DNA of 64,000 nt from Hyphochytrium catenoides. Its lineage: Eukaryota; Sar; Hyphochytriomycetes; Hyphochytriales; Hyphochytriaceae. A model generated the notes under the pieces. The model did not search any database. It was not told the DNA's origin and was given only the letters and a program-made list of their open reading frames with translations. The stretch is taken from assembly GCA_900088475.1 (NCBI GenBank), contig FLMG01003587.1:9536-73535 (forward strand), read 5' to 3'. Positions 40,837 through 53,291 of the stretch are shown piece by piece. The position numbers and the translations under genes are program-made. Every line of letters begins with the position of its first letter. Within the stretch, counting starts at the first letter, position 1.

Positions 40837-43800
40837 TTAATGCATGCTGAAGAGGTTGAAGACAACAATGGGAACAGAGAGCTCTCGACGCACTTCCGCC
40901 ACCACGCTAAAAATCCACTGTTCTGGGTAGAAAGAGGTCTCGGAGTGCATGGAGGATGAGCTGTCCAGAAGCGACGCAACAATCTTCTCTATGGCGGGAG
41001 TATCCGACGCCCTCCGGCGATGGGTGGGAGATGGTTTAGGGCTGTCCCGTTCTCTCTCCACGACATCTTCTTTCCCTTTCAGCGGCCTCCCACTGACTCT
41101 TTCATATATGCGCCTGTACTGAATCTTAAGGACCTTAAATACTGCTTGGATGGAGCCGTTGGGCACGAAAAGTAGCACGCAATCGGGCCGATAAGTCATC
41201 AGATGGTAGACATAAGGTGAGGGGTCTACCAAATCCGCGAAGGTGAGAAGGACAACCGGAAAAAGAGAGAGAGAAGCCTGAATCTGTCGGTCCAAGCTTA
41301 AGAGATCGTCCTTGGGGCTCCGCTTTTTCTCCTGAACCCTTCCTCTCTCTCCTGTCCCAGAAGTCTTGGACACGTCAATAAAGTGTAACATTCTGTCCCT
41401 TGCTAGTTCTGTTCCAAAAATGCCCTTTTGCATCACCAATTGAGAAGTGTAAGGGAAGACAGAGGGACCAACTGAGCTCACAGAGACCGAATAACGATCA
41501 ATCGAGCATTCCGAAAATGGGAAGAGCTCTAAGGCTGAGGTTAAGCGATGCTGTCTAACTTCTTGGGAACTCTCTCCGCCCAGAAGGCTTTCCTGAAGGT
41601 TAGGCCTTCGCTGCGCTTCGTCGGCGCAGAGAGCGTGATAAGAAGGGAAACGAATAGTAGACGCTGACTCGTGGAGTCGTCGGGCTGGTGAGGAGAGCCA
41701 ACGAGCAAGAGAGAGCAGCGAAGAGCAGCGGCTGAGCTCTATGGAGCCGCCATCTAGCATCGTTTCCCATGGAAAAGCCCCTAGTTGAGGGCTGCAGATC
41801 AGTGGAATTGCTCTCCCCTGACTTCTGCTAACACCGGCCTCCCGAAACACCTTCCATCTCTTCTTCCTAGCGTTAAGCTTGCCTAGCACCTTGCTCAGCG
41901 GAGCTGGGACCTCCTTCAGAGAAAAGCTCCTGCGGGAACGCACAGGAATGCCCTCGGTATCGTCTCCCGGTGTCTCGATTAGATTGTTATTGAGCTTTTC
42001 TTCGGTCTCTGCCATTATCTTTCCCCCATCGTCCGTTCCTGTTCTTCCTCTCGTTTCCTCGAAGGCTTCAAGGCTGTCACCGCCGGTGGTTGCGAGTTGA
42101 TCTATCACAGTGAAGAACAGTAGAGGTGCTCGAAAGAGTGAGTTGAGTCTGCCTTCTACGTAGGCTTTTCTAGCCCTTACGCCTCCACCCCATGATGACT
42201 TCTTTGAGAGACAGGCATCCCGCATAAAGTGTCTTAGTACTTCTATCCCTTCGCGGGGGACGTCATACATATCGGAGCCCCTCCTCAATTCCCCCCCGTT
42301 CTCCCTTAGTCGCTGCTGAGGGCTCCGTGGAGGCAAAGGAGAAAGACGCCCAGATGTTTCTTGGAGCAGGTCGTCCATTGGAGAAGGCTCATCAGCCCCG
42401 AGCTGATCAGAAGGAGATCCGTCTACCGTCCTGACTCCCTGGCTTCCTTCTCCTTCTGTGACTAGTAGATTCTTCCATCCTTGAGGAAGCCTAAGGTATT
42501 TCGCCCTCTCGTCAGAGTCAGACGAGAAAAAGTCGATTATTCTCTGTGAGAGCATAGAACCGGAGAATGGAGAGTAGAGAACGACGAACCCGTCAAAAGT
42601 GATAGCATAAGAGAGCCGAGAAAGGAGAGAGAAGTCTTCTCTATCTTCTCCTCTACTCTCCTTTGTGTCGAAGAACGACAGTAATAGAGGTAACATCGAG
42701 GGTGGAGACAGGGCTTCCTCCTCAGAGATCAGAGACAACCTCTCCATGAAAGTGTGAATGTTCCTAATGGTCTGCAGAAGAGCGAGCCAAGTGGACAGAA
42801 TGTCAAAAGCCTTTTATTGGCGGCGAGGCAGGACGGTCGACTCAGACCTACATAACCCTAGAAAAACTGTAAACTCAAAGCCCTAGAGAGCAAAGCAGAA
42901 GGGTTGTGCAATGAAGATCGGAGAGGGACCTACCCTGAAAGAGCATCTCACGCTCTCACTGTTTCCAGAGTCTCTGTGGCTTATGATCCCGGCGCGCGAG
43001 AGTTCTTTTGAAATTTTCACCACTAGTCTCTCATTCGAGCTGGTTGCATCCTTTACTTCGTCGCGGCTATCTCTTCTGCTGGGTGAGGGTGAGCCTTCGA
43101 CGCTCCGTCCACTCTCCTGCTTTTTAGAGCACATCGGTGGCACTTGCAGATTAGTGGGCGGAAGATAGAAATCTATGGGAGAATCTAAGTAGTGGTGGTA
43201 GGTCCTGAATATGCAGGGCAGATGTCACAACCCTATTTTCCAGGAAGATGTCGGAGGCCATAGTGCAAGCAATCTAGTGGTTCATTTAGTCAAGTCGTAC
43301 CAGGATGGATGAGTTTAGCACCGACGGATCCGGAGCTATGGGAGGATATGTTCCTGAGCGTCCACGAACCGGGACAGCTGGCTGGTCCCTAAGAATCAGT
43401 CTGAGCGTTATATCTCCAATATTTCCGTCAACTTGACGCACAGGACTTGAATGACAAGTAGGGGAGGACAGAAAACGAACGCAAGGCAATGATAAAGACG
43501 GTGTTGTTGATGAAAAGACAGACCTGCGGAAGCTGAGGAGAGGGTTTCCCGTGTCACTCTTGTTTCTTCTATGTGTTGGCCCTGGGCCACTCTGGGGGGG
43601 ATAAGGTGTATTGTGCGCAGCAAGAGAAGATCGACGGATTGAAGCTGGAGAGAGAGGAAGGGGAGGTGGAGGAGAAGAAATGCTGCCCAGGGTAGATGAG
43701 CTCTCTAGCCAAGCCTGAGCGCTCGAGACGCCTCCCAGTGCCTCCATATGGTCAGAACAGCTATAGCCCCTTTGAGTTTCTATCCTGCTCTCCCTCCTCC

Positions 43801-46800
43801 TCCTCTGCACTTGAGACTGCGCCGAGATGAGAAGGTCCAAAAGGGGGAGGTGGGTATTCACCAGATCCTTCCCAGAGACAAACATGAATCGAACGAGCTG
43901 GGCCAAAACCTCTAAAACCTTTTCCGCTAGTGAAAGTGAACAAACATTGAGCGTAGGGATAGCATGATTCGCAGAGAAGAGGGAGCAGAAGAGCTCTTTG
44001 GCCGCTTGCCAATGTGCTTCACCATCCTTCGTTTGGCCCTTCAAAACAAAAATCTCAGCGTCATGAAGCTGGAGCGAGAGGAGTGAAAATATGTCTAGGG
44101 GCAGTTCCTTCCCTAAATTCTTAGCAGATACCAACATCTTTTCCACTGTCGTGAGGTCAAGGGACCAGCACGCACCGACATCTCTACTCTTGTCGTCCTT
44201 TCCTCTAATTTCTTTCTCTTCCCCTTGGGCCGTTGGAGGAGGAACTCCTTCCAACCTTCCCGGACTCTCCGAATGATCGCTCCAACTATCCGAAGCCTTG
44301 AAGAAGGAAGTAGGCTTGAACGTCATACTCAAACTCCTCTGGATGGGAGAATGCTTGCCTAAGCTCCCTGTTCTTCCTTCCCCTGTCACGATATGGGCAG
44401 TCACGTCAGGTCGCCGAAGTCGTACCGCAAGCCTTTCTTTCTGTTCGGCCTCATCCTGTTTTTCTTGCAAGAGCCTCGTCTGCGATAGAAGTTCGCCCAT
44501 AGAGAGAGAAAGTCTTCTCCTCAATGCCTTACGCTGCATGCGATCGTCTCCTGCCTGTTTGAAGCCTTCAAACGCGACATCGTAGCTCCGTAGAGCATCC
44601 CACAGAAGCTCACCCTCTGTTAGATATTTGGGGACCCACCAGCAAGTCAAGGAGCTAGGTGGGAGGCCAAAAGGGGAAGAGGAGAGGAAGCATTAACTGG
44701 CAGACAGTATCTTCGGCGTCATTGCAAAAGCGATTGCCAAGCGGTAAAAAGTGAGCAGGATGGAGACGTCTGAGGGATCACCAACTCACATGTTTGCATC
44801 TTTTCCCTGTTTTGGACTGAGCGCCAGGAGGGACATACCAGGCGGCTGACAGATCAAAGGAAACATAGGTATGGAACGAGAGGCCTGAAACACTCGTTGC
44901 AAAATCTTTGCCCTAGAGAATAAAATAGTAGGCAGATCCTGCAGCAGGACATTCCGTTAGTGGTATGGAGCTCATCAACAACCTCTTTCTTGCCCATAGT
45001 TCCGTCAGCCGTATACTAGTTCTCTCTGATGTACAACATGGCCAGTCTCATCTTTGTGCTCACCGGAGACAGCAAATCGTGCGCCATTTGGGCTGTGGCC
45101 GCAGCCCAGCCCAAGCTTTGGCCCCACTGACCCCGTTGAAGGTTGACCTTGGCTTGTAGAATACCCAGATCGCCGTTTGAAGAGGCTGAGACAATAGCAG
45201 AAATACGGGGAAGGCAGGACTCCAACTGGTTCCCTGCCAAAATCGGTTATAGGGAAGCATACGGTGGAGACAGAAGGTACGGCCGTGAAGGGGACAAAGA
45301 GACCAGAACAACGATACGTTAAGGAGCTATTTTCCTACAACGGCGATGAGTCCTGCCTCACAATCCCTCATCTTCCCGTACCTGCGTACAACGGTGGGGA
45401 GGTGGACCAGCCTCGAGGTCTGTTCAAGGTGGGCGATTGAAAGGACTGTCTGAGCCCACTGATTTTGTCGATAATCCTAAGGGCTTGAGAGGGGCTTCCG
45501 AGACGAAGGAAAGCCTGACAGATGAGAATCAAATATCGACAGCAATAAGACGAGGCGGAGACTAGACAACGTTCGGATGAATGAAGGCTCAGACCCTCGA
45601 GAGATTGTCCATGGAACATACGAGACAATACAAAGCAGTTGCGAAGAATAATATCTAGGCTCACAATAATCGAGGTAGCAACGAAAGAAGAGCGCCTCTA
45701 TCATAAGCCATGGATATCGAGACCATCACACAATTCGTAAGAAGGGGCAGCTGAGTACATACAACGTCAAATAGGCAAGGAGATTGTTAGGATCAATGTC
45801 AAAAGGGCAGTGCGTGTACCTTAGCTAGCCAGGAACAGACCGCCACTTTTCTGCTCATAAGGTTTTGGCTTCCTCCGCCTGCCATTCCACCCCTATACGC
45901 TTCTAACTGACACAGCAGCTGCTGAAGCTGGCGGATTGCGCTGGAAGTATGACCCAGCTTTAGGCGCAGCTGAGCACCTTTCAGGGTCAATTGCTCGAGG
46001 CGCAGGCCATATTCATACATCTCAGCCTTCTTAGCGTGGACCAGCCAAGCATCAGAGTATCGATAGTCAGTAAGCCAGCTCTTCAAGAAACAGAGAGGGC
46101 AACCACACAGGCAAGTGCCTCAAAACAAATATAGGGGTTGGGGTAAGATTATAGATGGAAGAAGGGGTAGATAAGCCATTATGGAAAGGAGTGCGGAGGA
46201 GAAGGAAAGATCGGGGATGAAGCCGCAGACGACACATACTTCGTCACTCATGCATTTGAGTTCCTCTTTGAGGTATCGCACGGCTTTTTGAAGCTCTTGA
46301 GAAGCCGCTTCAAAGTCTCCTAATTCTAGATGACTTTTGTAGAGCACGTCAACGATGTAAGTCACCTTTAGGAGATAGTGTGAGATTCGAAGCGTCAGAG
46401 TCATGTCCTTCGCAGAAATGCACTGGTCACCATAGAAAAAGGGGCATCTGTACGACTAGGGTCATAAGAGCTACGACCGTGGAAAGACGTAGGTTGCGCT
46501 GGCCAAGAGCGTAAAGAAGAATAGAAGAAGACACCCGAGTTGTTCAGGCAATCTGTTCAGGAATGTACTATCGAGAGAACCGAAACATCTGTGACTTATG
46601 TGAGACAGTTGACCACAGCGATCTGTTTTACTATCTCTTCTCACCTCGTTGCTGGAATGCTGCCTCATACTCTCCTCCATTATTAGTCTATGGTAGGCTA
46701 TAGACCGATGCAAGTCTGCAGTATCAATCGATAGGGTGGCTATTCTCCTTCTCGTCCTCATAAGTTCGTCCACTTCTCTGCCCGTCTCTTTGTAGAACTT

Positions 46801-49800
46801 TTCCATCTCCTGCAGAGTCCAGATTGCCATCTGGAGCTGTCTCGTTCCCGTGAAGCACAGCGACAAGCGGGACAGGAAGTTAAGAAACAAAATTGGGGAG
46901 AAGACGGCCGCAGGTACTGTCAAAGATGACATCAGTTGACTTGCCCACTTGGTGTCATGGTCCTCATTTCTTCTGGTGACCCAATCTGAGAGGTCGCTGA
47001 AAACTAGGTCGATTGGAGCATCTCTCCACAATAACGAGAAGCAGGGAAGAAGCGGATACGAACAATGCAGCATAACGCGCAGCTGCGAGCAAAGGCTCAC
47101 AAGAAGAGTTTCCATCTCAGCGCATGCTCCAGCGTCGTCGAAAGAAAGCGAGGATACCAATGCCGCGCCAACCTTCAATCTTGGAAAAGACGCTCCATTT
47201 CTGTTGTCCTCCTCTTTCGCTTGCACCAGGCAAGACCAGCACCGATGCAGGAAGTCAGTCCTCAGATACCTTAAGCGAAGTTGTTGAGCTGGGCTTTCTG
47301 CCTCCAAACTTCCTAGGGCGGAGGATGGAGGAGATGAGGATGATGCACCTGGAGTCCCAGAGTGCTCCCACGATCGTCCTAGGAGTACTTTAGATCAGCT
47401 CAGACAACTGTAGTCTCGGTCACATACGACTGGAAAAGAAAGGAGACACGCTAACGCAACTTCAATGCTTCAGGAAGAGTTGGGCGAGCAAGATCTAAAT
47501 CAAGATAGATCCACACATGGACGAGTGGATAGCAGCAATTACCATAGTGAGAAGCTTTCCCAGAGTCTCGCAGTCCCTCCTCCCCGACTATACTTTCCCC
47601 TTCTCTCAACTCTGAGAGGTCCTCGAACGTCAAAGGGGACACCCGTTGCTCATATAATTCATAAGAAGAGAAAATGCTGGCTAGAAGTGGATCAGTAGGA
47701 TCCAAAACCGTGAGTCCTTCTCTTTCGCCTACACGCGCTTGAAGAACTTCAAGAAGGAGGGAGGATAGTCTGTCGTGGATGTCATCCTGCGGCTTTGAAG
47801 CTTTTAAAGCGCAATGCGCCTCGACGTCAATCTTCACCAAACGAGAGGGAAAGGAGACAAAGAAATGGTGAGTGAAACGGCCCCATATGATTTGAAAGAG
47901 TGAGGGACGCTCCGGCTGCCAAGCGGCGAAACTTAGACCGGGCAGAGGATCAGGCCCTACTTTAGCTAAGCGAAATGCGAAAGTGGATGGCAATGGAACG
48001 ATGCGGACGTTTGAGGATGTGAAGCAGATCGCACAGGACTCAAAAATAGAGCAGTGGAGAGGTCTGACCTGAACAAATTTGAATATGTGGTCCAACGTCA
48101 GCCTCTCATCTCCCGTGTGCCTCAAGAGATTAACAATTCTTTCGCTTAGGACTTTTCCTAGCGCTTCTGACTCATTCTCAGAGCCCTGCTTTTTCTCCAT
48201 CAACACCACGAACGCCACCAATTGAACTGCGAAGCCAGGAACATGGTCAGACAAGATAACAATCCGACGGAGAGGAGTACGAAGGCAAAGTCAACGCAGT
48301 GGACCCAGAGCATGAAGTACAAAACTAAAAATGTGCTATCAATTAAAGGAAGGCAGGCACGCTTATCGGGACAGGGGCCAGAGTCTATAGAAGGTACGAT
48401 GAGCGGTCAGTAGTTTTCTCTTGGTACCATAGAGGTGCATCAAACGACTATTTCCATCGACACCAGTGTCTACGATGTTAGGGCACTCTCGGTAGTGTTG
48501 CACGGCCGTTTGAGCTGACGACTCATCCGCAAAGACCACCAAACGCCTACTGAGAGAGACCATACGACTTCCCCAACCCTGAAGTGAGACAGCAATGGGA
48601 GGGTTAGGTAGAGGAGGGAATAAGGCCCTAGGAAACTTCTAGGAACCTACAGCGCTTGTTGTCACTCTTGCATCGGTAATGTCGGAGCTGCTAGCTTCAT
48701 TTGCAGAAAGGAGATCGGGAAAGAGGTCATCCCAGTCGGGCACTGGCTGCAGTAGGGACATGAGACAAGCAGAGCACGGGTAAGGTCACAAGGTATTGAC
48801 GACACAGAGAGACGCTCTTCCATCCCAAAAGAATGAATAGATTTCCTATGTTGGAGGTCCCACAAGAGGTGACATTGACGAGCTTGAACAAGACGAGAGC
48901 AACTTCGGATCGAGGCTCTAACATAGATATTTTCCCTATCAGGCTCATCTAGCGAGCAAGGAGGGGCCACTAAGTAAAGTAACAAAAAGAAAATATAGCA
49001 GGAGAGAGACTTTGTACCACTAAGGGATCTTCTGCTCCTTGTGAAGGAGGCACTAGCTCTTTAGTTGAGATATCTCCCCGTAGGTATTGAAGAAGCCGCT
49101 CAGCGCTAAATCTGGTCTCTTCCTTCTCCACACGAAAGCTAGAGGCCGTCTGATGAAAGAAGTCCCGATAAAGAGTGGAAGGGCTGGGGATCCCCTCTGA
49201 GCCGGCGTCATTGAACTCTTGATCCCAATCTTCCTCTTCTTCCTCGGCCTCCATCTCTTCGATCGTCCTTGGCTCTCTTTCCTTCCCCTCGCCGTGTAGA
49301 TCAGTGCTCACGGTTATTGTCAGTTGCGGAGGGGGAGAGAGCTCTATGTCCATATTTCTTGCCCAAGTGAGCGCCTGCCATGCAACAGCTCTTGCCTCTG
49401 AAAGAGATGTGCAGAGAGCGGGGCGATTTGAGAAGATAGTTGTGCTCTTCGGAGACTTGAAGCAGTCTAGCAGGAGCCCTAGCGGTAGGTGATCGTCGTT
49501 TCCTAAACCTCCAACTGGTCCCATCTGTCCTCTGTTCCCAACAAGCGCCATAGAGCTCCTTGCTAGCCTTAATCCCACGGACCTTAAACCTATGGCCACC
49601 AGATACGTCCCCATAGCCACGATGCCAAGACAGATTTCCTTCACTGAGAGGACCCCTGAACATATTCCATTCAAAAGCAGCGCCGCAAAAAGAGAACTTT
49701 CGATGGTTTCTAAAGTGTCCCGGTTAAGATCTTCGGCTACGTTTGAGCCGAGCAAGGGAGCTTTTGAAAGCGAACCAGTCTCGTCCTCTCCACCAACAGG

Positions 49801-50936
49801 GAGCACCGATGACATGGAAGAGAGGAGTCGGAGAAGGGTTGCTTTCTCCTCCTTGTCTGGCGACAGTAGCTTCTGCTGCCAAAAGAGCATCCCGGAGACA
49901 ATTAACTCCATCCTTCTGAATGCTTCAATTAATGAGAAGTCCAACTTGTCGATCTCTCGCCCTTCCGCCAGCCCATATTCAACGCTTAGTAAAAGATCGA
50001 GAATCAGCTCCTTGAGTGGAGTGTCCTGTCCATTCGCCAGATCTCGGGAGGGAACTAGTTGGCTGCTCAAAGTAGGAGGCGGCTGAGTCTTCTCATCTGA
50101 TAAGCGCCACCTGAAGAGAGCGGACACAGCCGCAAGCCGATCTCTGGAATCCTGCATTGATAAAAAGAAAGAGCAAATCAACTATCCGCCATACAATTCA
50201 AGGAGAGCACAGAGAGGAATGGGAGAGCAACATTGATCAACAGCGCAGAGGAATTTGAGAAACAGTTGATAGAGAAGCACGTGATCTACCTCATCATCAT
50301 CTTTGAGGACCAAAGAGTGGGCTTCACAGTGACGCTCCAACGCAGCTATTGACATTGTTTATGATCAGGTAAGGCCGAGTGGTGCGAACACGAATTCTTA
50401 GATAGCGAGAGAAGAGAACTGGATTGGTTGAACAGCCAAGAACAGTCCTTCGCAGAGCAGAGAAAGTGACAGCGCGGCGAGCTGAGCATCAAAAAATCGC
50501 CGAAGGACATCGAAAGGAGCCCAACGAACAAGAAGTAGGACGAAGAAAGCAATTGCCGACACAGTATCGTTTTCATCCTCCACCTGCAATAGCTCCACAA
50601 GCATCCTCTAGCGCCCTCACTAGAAGCTTCGGCGCCCTATACGTCTTCTGGAAGTCTAGACGATAGCAGAAGAGTGAGCTAAAGTCATTCACTCTTAAAG
50701 AGATCGCATCGTACCGCTTCTCTCTGGGATCGGCTCATTAGGAAGGGCTTCAAAGTGAAAATCTTGGTCCCAGGATTCTGCAAGGAAAGCGCAGTGAGAA
50801 AGTGCGAAGCAATGAAGGGAGAGAGATAATCTGCCAGAAGGTGCGAGCACTAGTGGAAGCAAGGCAGTTTAGCAAAGATATAGCACGTTTAAGGTATAGC
50901 AAGAGAGAAGCATGCGCTACCCTCAGCCTCCGCCAT
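40837..50936 (-). CDS. Giant unrecognised protein with acidic WDQ(D/E)F motifs and helical repeats
   Basis: A chain of in-phase minus-strand exons. The start is well defined: 50921-50936 (MAEAE), then 50715-50777, 50584-50655, 50290-50345 and 49018-50151. Further coding blocks lie near 48770-48950, 48660-48720, 48390-48580, 47540-48235, 46645-47280, 46260-46400, 45820-46080, 45380-45650, 45050-45235, 43300-44640, about 42925-43190, and a last exon of about 40837-42764. The N-terminus reads ESWDQDFHFEALPNEPIPE. A second acidic patch, EEEDWDQEFND, lies in the fifth exon, and DWDDLFPDLL may be a third. The middle looks like an alpha-helical, TPR-like solenoid (SHLELGDFEAASQELQKAV; LRLKLGHTSSAIRQLQQLL). 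The last exon has IPLICSPQLGAFPWETMLDG followed by SRCSSL, faintly like the PWE...SR..S region of separase/CHAT proteases, but I find no catalytic His or Cys motif. The exact exon borders between 42770 and 48960 are approximate, and more than one gene is possible. Confidence 0.55.
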
Positions 50937-51713
50937 GGCTAATCCACTTCAGTCCATCCTTTTGACGTCCTGCTGCCAAAAGCGCTGGCACTAGCGGCGT
51001 CCCATCAGAGTCTAACGTCAGCGGAAGGAAATCTCCCAACCTAGAAGTTGGTGCTACTATGACAACAGCACCAAAGACGTTCTTTGTGAAGGTAGTAGAT
51101 GGTGAAGAGCAGAGCGGCCGCTGCTGTGCAGCCAATCTACCAGACAACGCTCTGCTGAGCCATGAAGTGGAGGACCTAGGTCACAAGAGATACGAGCAGA
51201 AAGAGGAATCAGGAGTAAGAGCTCCCCTGGTAGACTTAACCAAGGGATCACTGACCGACAAGTCAGACAGATGGTGGTGAGTGAGCTCAAGACAGCCCGG
51301 GCAGCAGCGGAGATCACACGCGGGACGCCTGCCTCCCGAAGTGAGACATCCTTTCAACAAACCTTCACCCAACATCAAGTGGTGACCCATGGGTGTACCC
51401 AGGTCTACCTATCTCATTCTTAATTCATTGTACCCATGTTACCTGGACGCTACCCCGCCCCTACCCAAATAACACCTCTGGCCTTTGGGTTGATGTGAGC
51501 GCTGTTGGAGCTTTTTAGAAGATCAAGAACCCAGTCCATCGACGGGCACACGATCCGCAAGGGGCCAGGCGACACGCACATAGCACTGCCTAGAGAGAGA
51601 GGCCTTCAGATTGCGCGCAGAGAGCTGGTCATGGCTGTAGCTTGCTCAGTGCTGCTCCAAAAAGGACAATGGGGAGTCACTAGGCTTCGAAGGTAGGTAG
51701 AGTATAGCAGCTC
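50937..51713. promoter_or_regulatory. Divergent intergenic region upstream of RBM48
   Basis: 777 nt between the start of the giant minus-strand gene and the RBM48 start. Open frames on both strands (51059-51280 + and 50923-51147 -) overlap each other and neither joins to a neighbour in phase. Near 51388-51465 the DNA is rich in CCCATG/GTACCC words, a local irregular repeat. Confidence 0.4.
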
Positions 51714-52771
51714 ATGTCTGGAAAGGCAAAGCTTTCGGCTGGCCAAAGGCAGGAGTATGACTGGCTTCTCCCGGAACCCAAAGCCGAAGCAACCTCTGCT
51801 GGCAGCTGGGAGCATGTACACGAGGCCAAGGAGATCACTCGCCCCAAGTACAGGACCGGCAAAAAGGAGACTGCTGTCAAGGTGTATACGGTGAATCAGG
51901 AGTCAAGGTGCCACTACTATTATCTACTTACTCCCTCGCTACTCGTCACTCAGGTCGTGAGTCCTCGTTGCCAGGTATCTCGTCATCAGCAACATTCCCT
52001 CTATTGGGCATGGAACTCTAGAAGAGCTCTTGTCGCGGTTATCCGCGTTCGGCGTCATAGAAGAGTAGGAGAAAGGTCCGCCTTATCTACGTCGGTTGCA
52101 ATCCTTCTAAGCACCATTCTGTGGCGTTTGCAGGCATCGCGTTATGGATGAGGTCGAAGCTGAGCCATTTACGGATATATTGTGGGTCAAGTATAAGGAG
52201 ATCACAGCTGCAAGGTTGGCTTTCTTCAGCGTTCAGCCTGTTTTGTTCTTCCGACTTGAACGTCCCATTCGTTTTGTGCTCCTGTTATGGTGCAGAATAT
52301 GCAGGGCGAAGATCAAGCAGAAGCCTTTCTATGGACACCTTCTGCACATCCGCTATGCCCCAGAGTATGAGGACGTGCGAGATGTCCAAGAGAAGCTTAA
52401 GCAAAGAAAGGCTCTAATTCTTGATAGATATCGAAAGTTCCAAGGTGCTCTACTGGTTTCCTCTGACAACGTTGGGAGTGGCTCACGCTATAATCTATCG
52501 CCTCTTTGGAGCAGAGTTCCATGAGCATAGACGGCAAGCAGAACAACAACAGAGGAAAGAGGCCAGACCCACTGGAAGTATTGTGAAAGCGATGACTCAA
52601 ATGGACAAAACGACCTCCAGCGGAGGCACTTTCCCTCCCAGACCAGGAGGTCAAAGACGTCGGGCTGATGTTCTGCGGGATGCTGTCCGTCAGAAGCTCA
52701 GCCAAAAGCCCGGACTGGATAGGAGAGTCTCGCCGAAGAGTCCACCCAGAGCTAAGCGAAGGCGAAGTTGA
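51714..52771 (+). CDS. RBM48: RBM48, minor-spliceosome RNA-binding protein (5 exons, 253 aa)
   Basis: RBM48 binds ARMC7 and is needed for splicing of U12-type introns in plants and animals. Exons: 51714-51907, 51975-52064, 52134-52214, 52305-52444, 52515-52771, all in phase. Residues ~35-65 hold the family signature RPKYRTGKKETAVKVYTVNQ, matching the RAKYREGRRPRAVKVYTINL block of human RBM48. The RRM follows: YLVISNIPSIGHGTLEELLS, ILWVKYKEITAARAAKIKQK-type beta/alpha segments and FYGHLLHIRYAPEYEDVRDV, then EKLKQRKALI. The C-terminus is basic and ends KRRRS, as human RBM48 ends in QRRRI. The N-terminus is somewhat longer than in human and the C-terminal half shorter. The start is the first ATG in frame. 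Confidence 0.92.
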
Positions 52772-53291
52772 GAAGACATTCACAGCCCTTCGTCGTGTGT
52801 CCCTGTCGCTCTCTAACTATTGTCCTGTCGGATTTAGGTCTTGCCAGGAAAATTTTCGTAGATGTAGCTAGTCTTCGTTACCATCAAGCTGATGGTCTGA
52901 GCAAGAGCCCTTGCCACCTTTTTTAGCTTTATAAGCTAAGGCCGGTGCCTCCTAGATTCTGCGTAGTGCCAAGTCCCATACAATCGAGATACATTATAAA
53001 GGTACCGTAGAAGAGTCGGGCAGGTCGGTGTATCAGAAGTTGAAGGAGCTGATCAACAGGCGACTTCTCGATACCTCTGTTCTTTGGTGCCGGGCTTCTG
53101 AAGATGGTGAGGTCTGGCATCCTGCTCTTTGCTGTCTTCTCTTGCTTGAGAACGGGAGTAGACATCTTGCTTCCTCTATCCTTAGCCCTTTCAGCACTCT
53201 TGGGCGCTTGCGAAATCGTCAAGCTCAGGAAACTGAAGGAGAAATCATTAGCCTTGTCAGTGAAAGAGAAGCTGAGGGCCAGAAACTCTGT
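52772..53291. other. Convergent intergenic region
   Basis: 520 nt between the RBM48 stop (+) and the UIM-protein stop (-). Overlapping open frames at 52929-53222 (-) and 53028-53363 (+) lack splice logic or a known motif. I see no supportable gene. Confidence 0.4.

Noticed and set aside
41759-42747. Separase or another active CHAT protease
   Set aside because: A PWE...SRCSSL stretch is suggestive, but the expected catalytic His and Cys segments are not found in the remaining sequence.
50923-51280. Small genes on either strand upstream of RBM48
   Set aside because: The two frames are mutually antisense. The minus-strand start ATG at 50934-50936 explains the end of this stretch better as the first exon of the giant gene.
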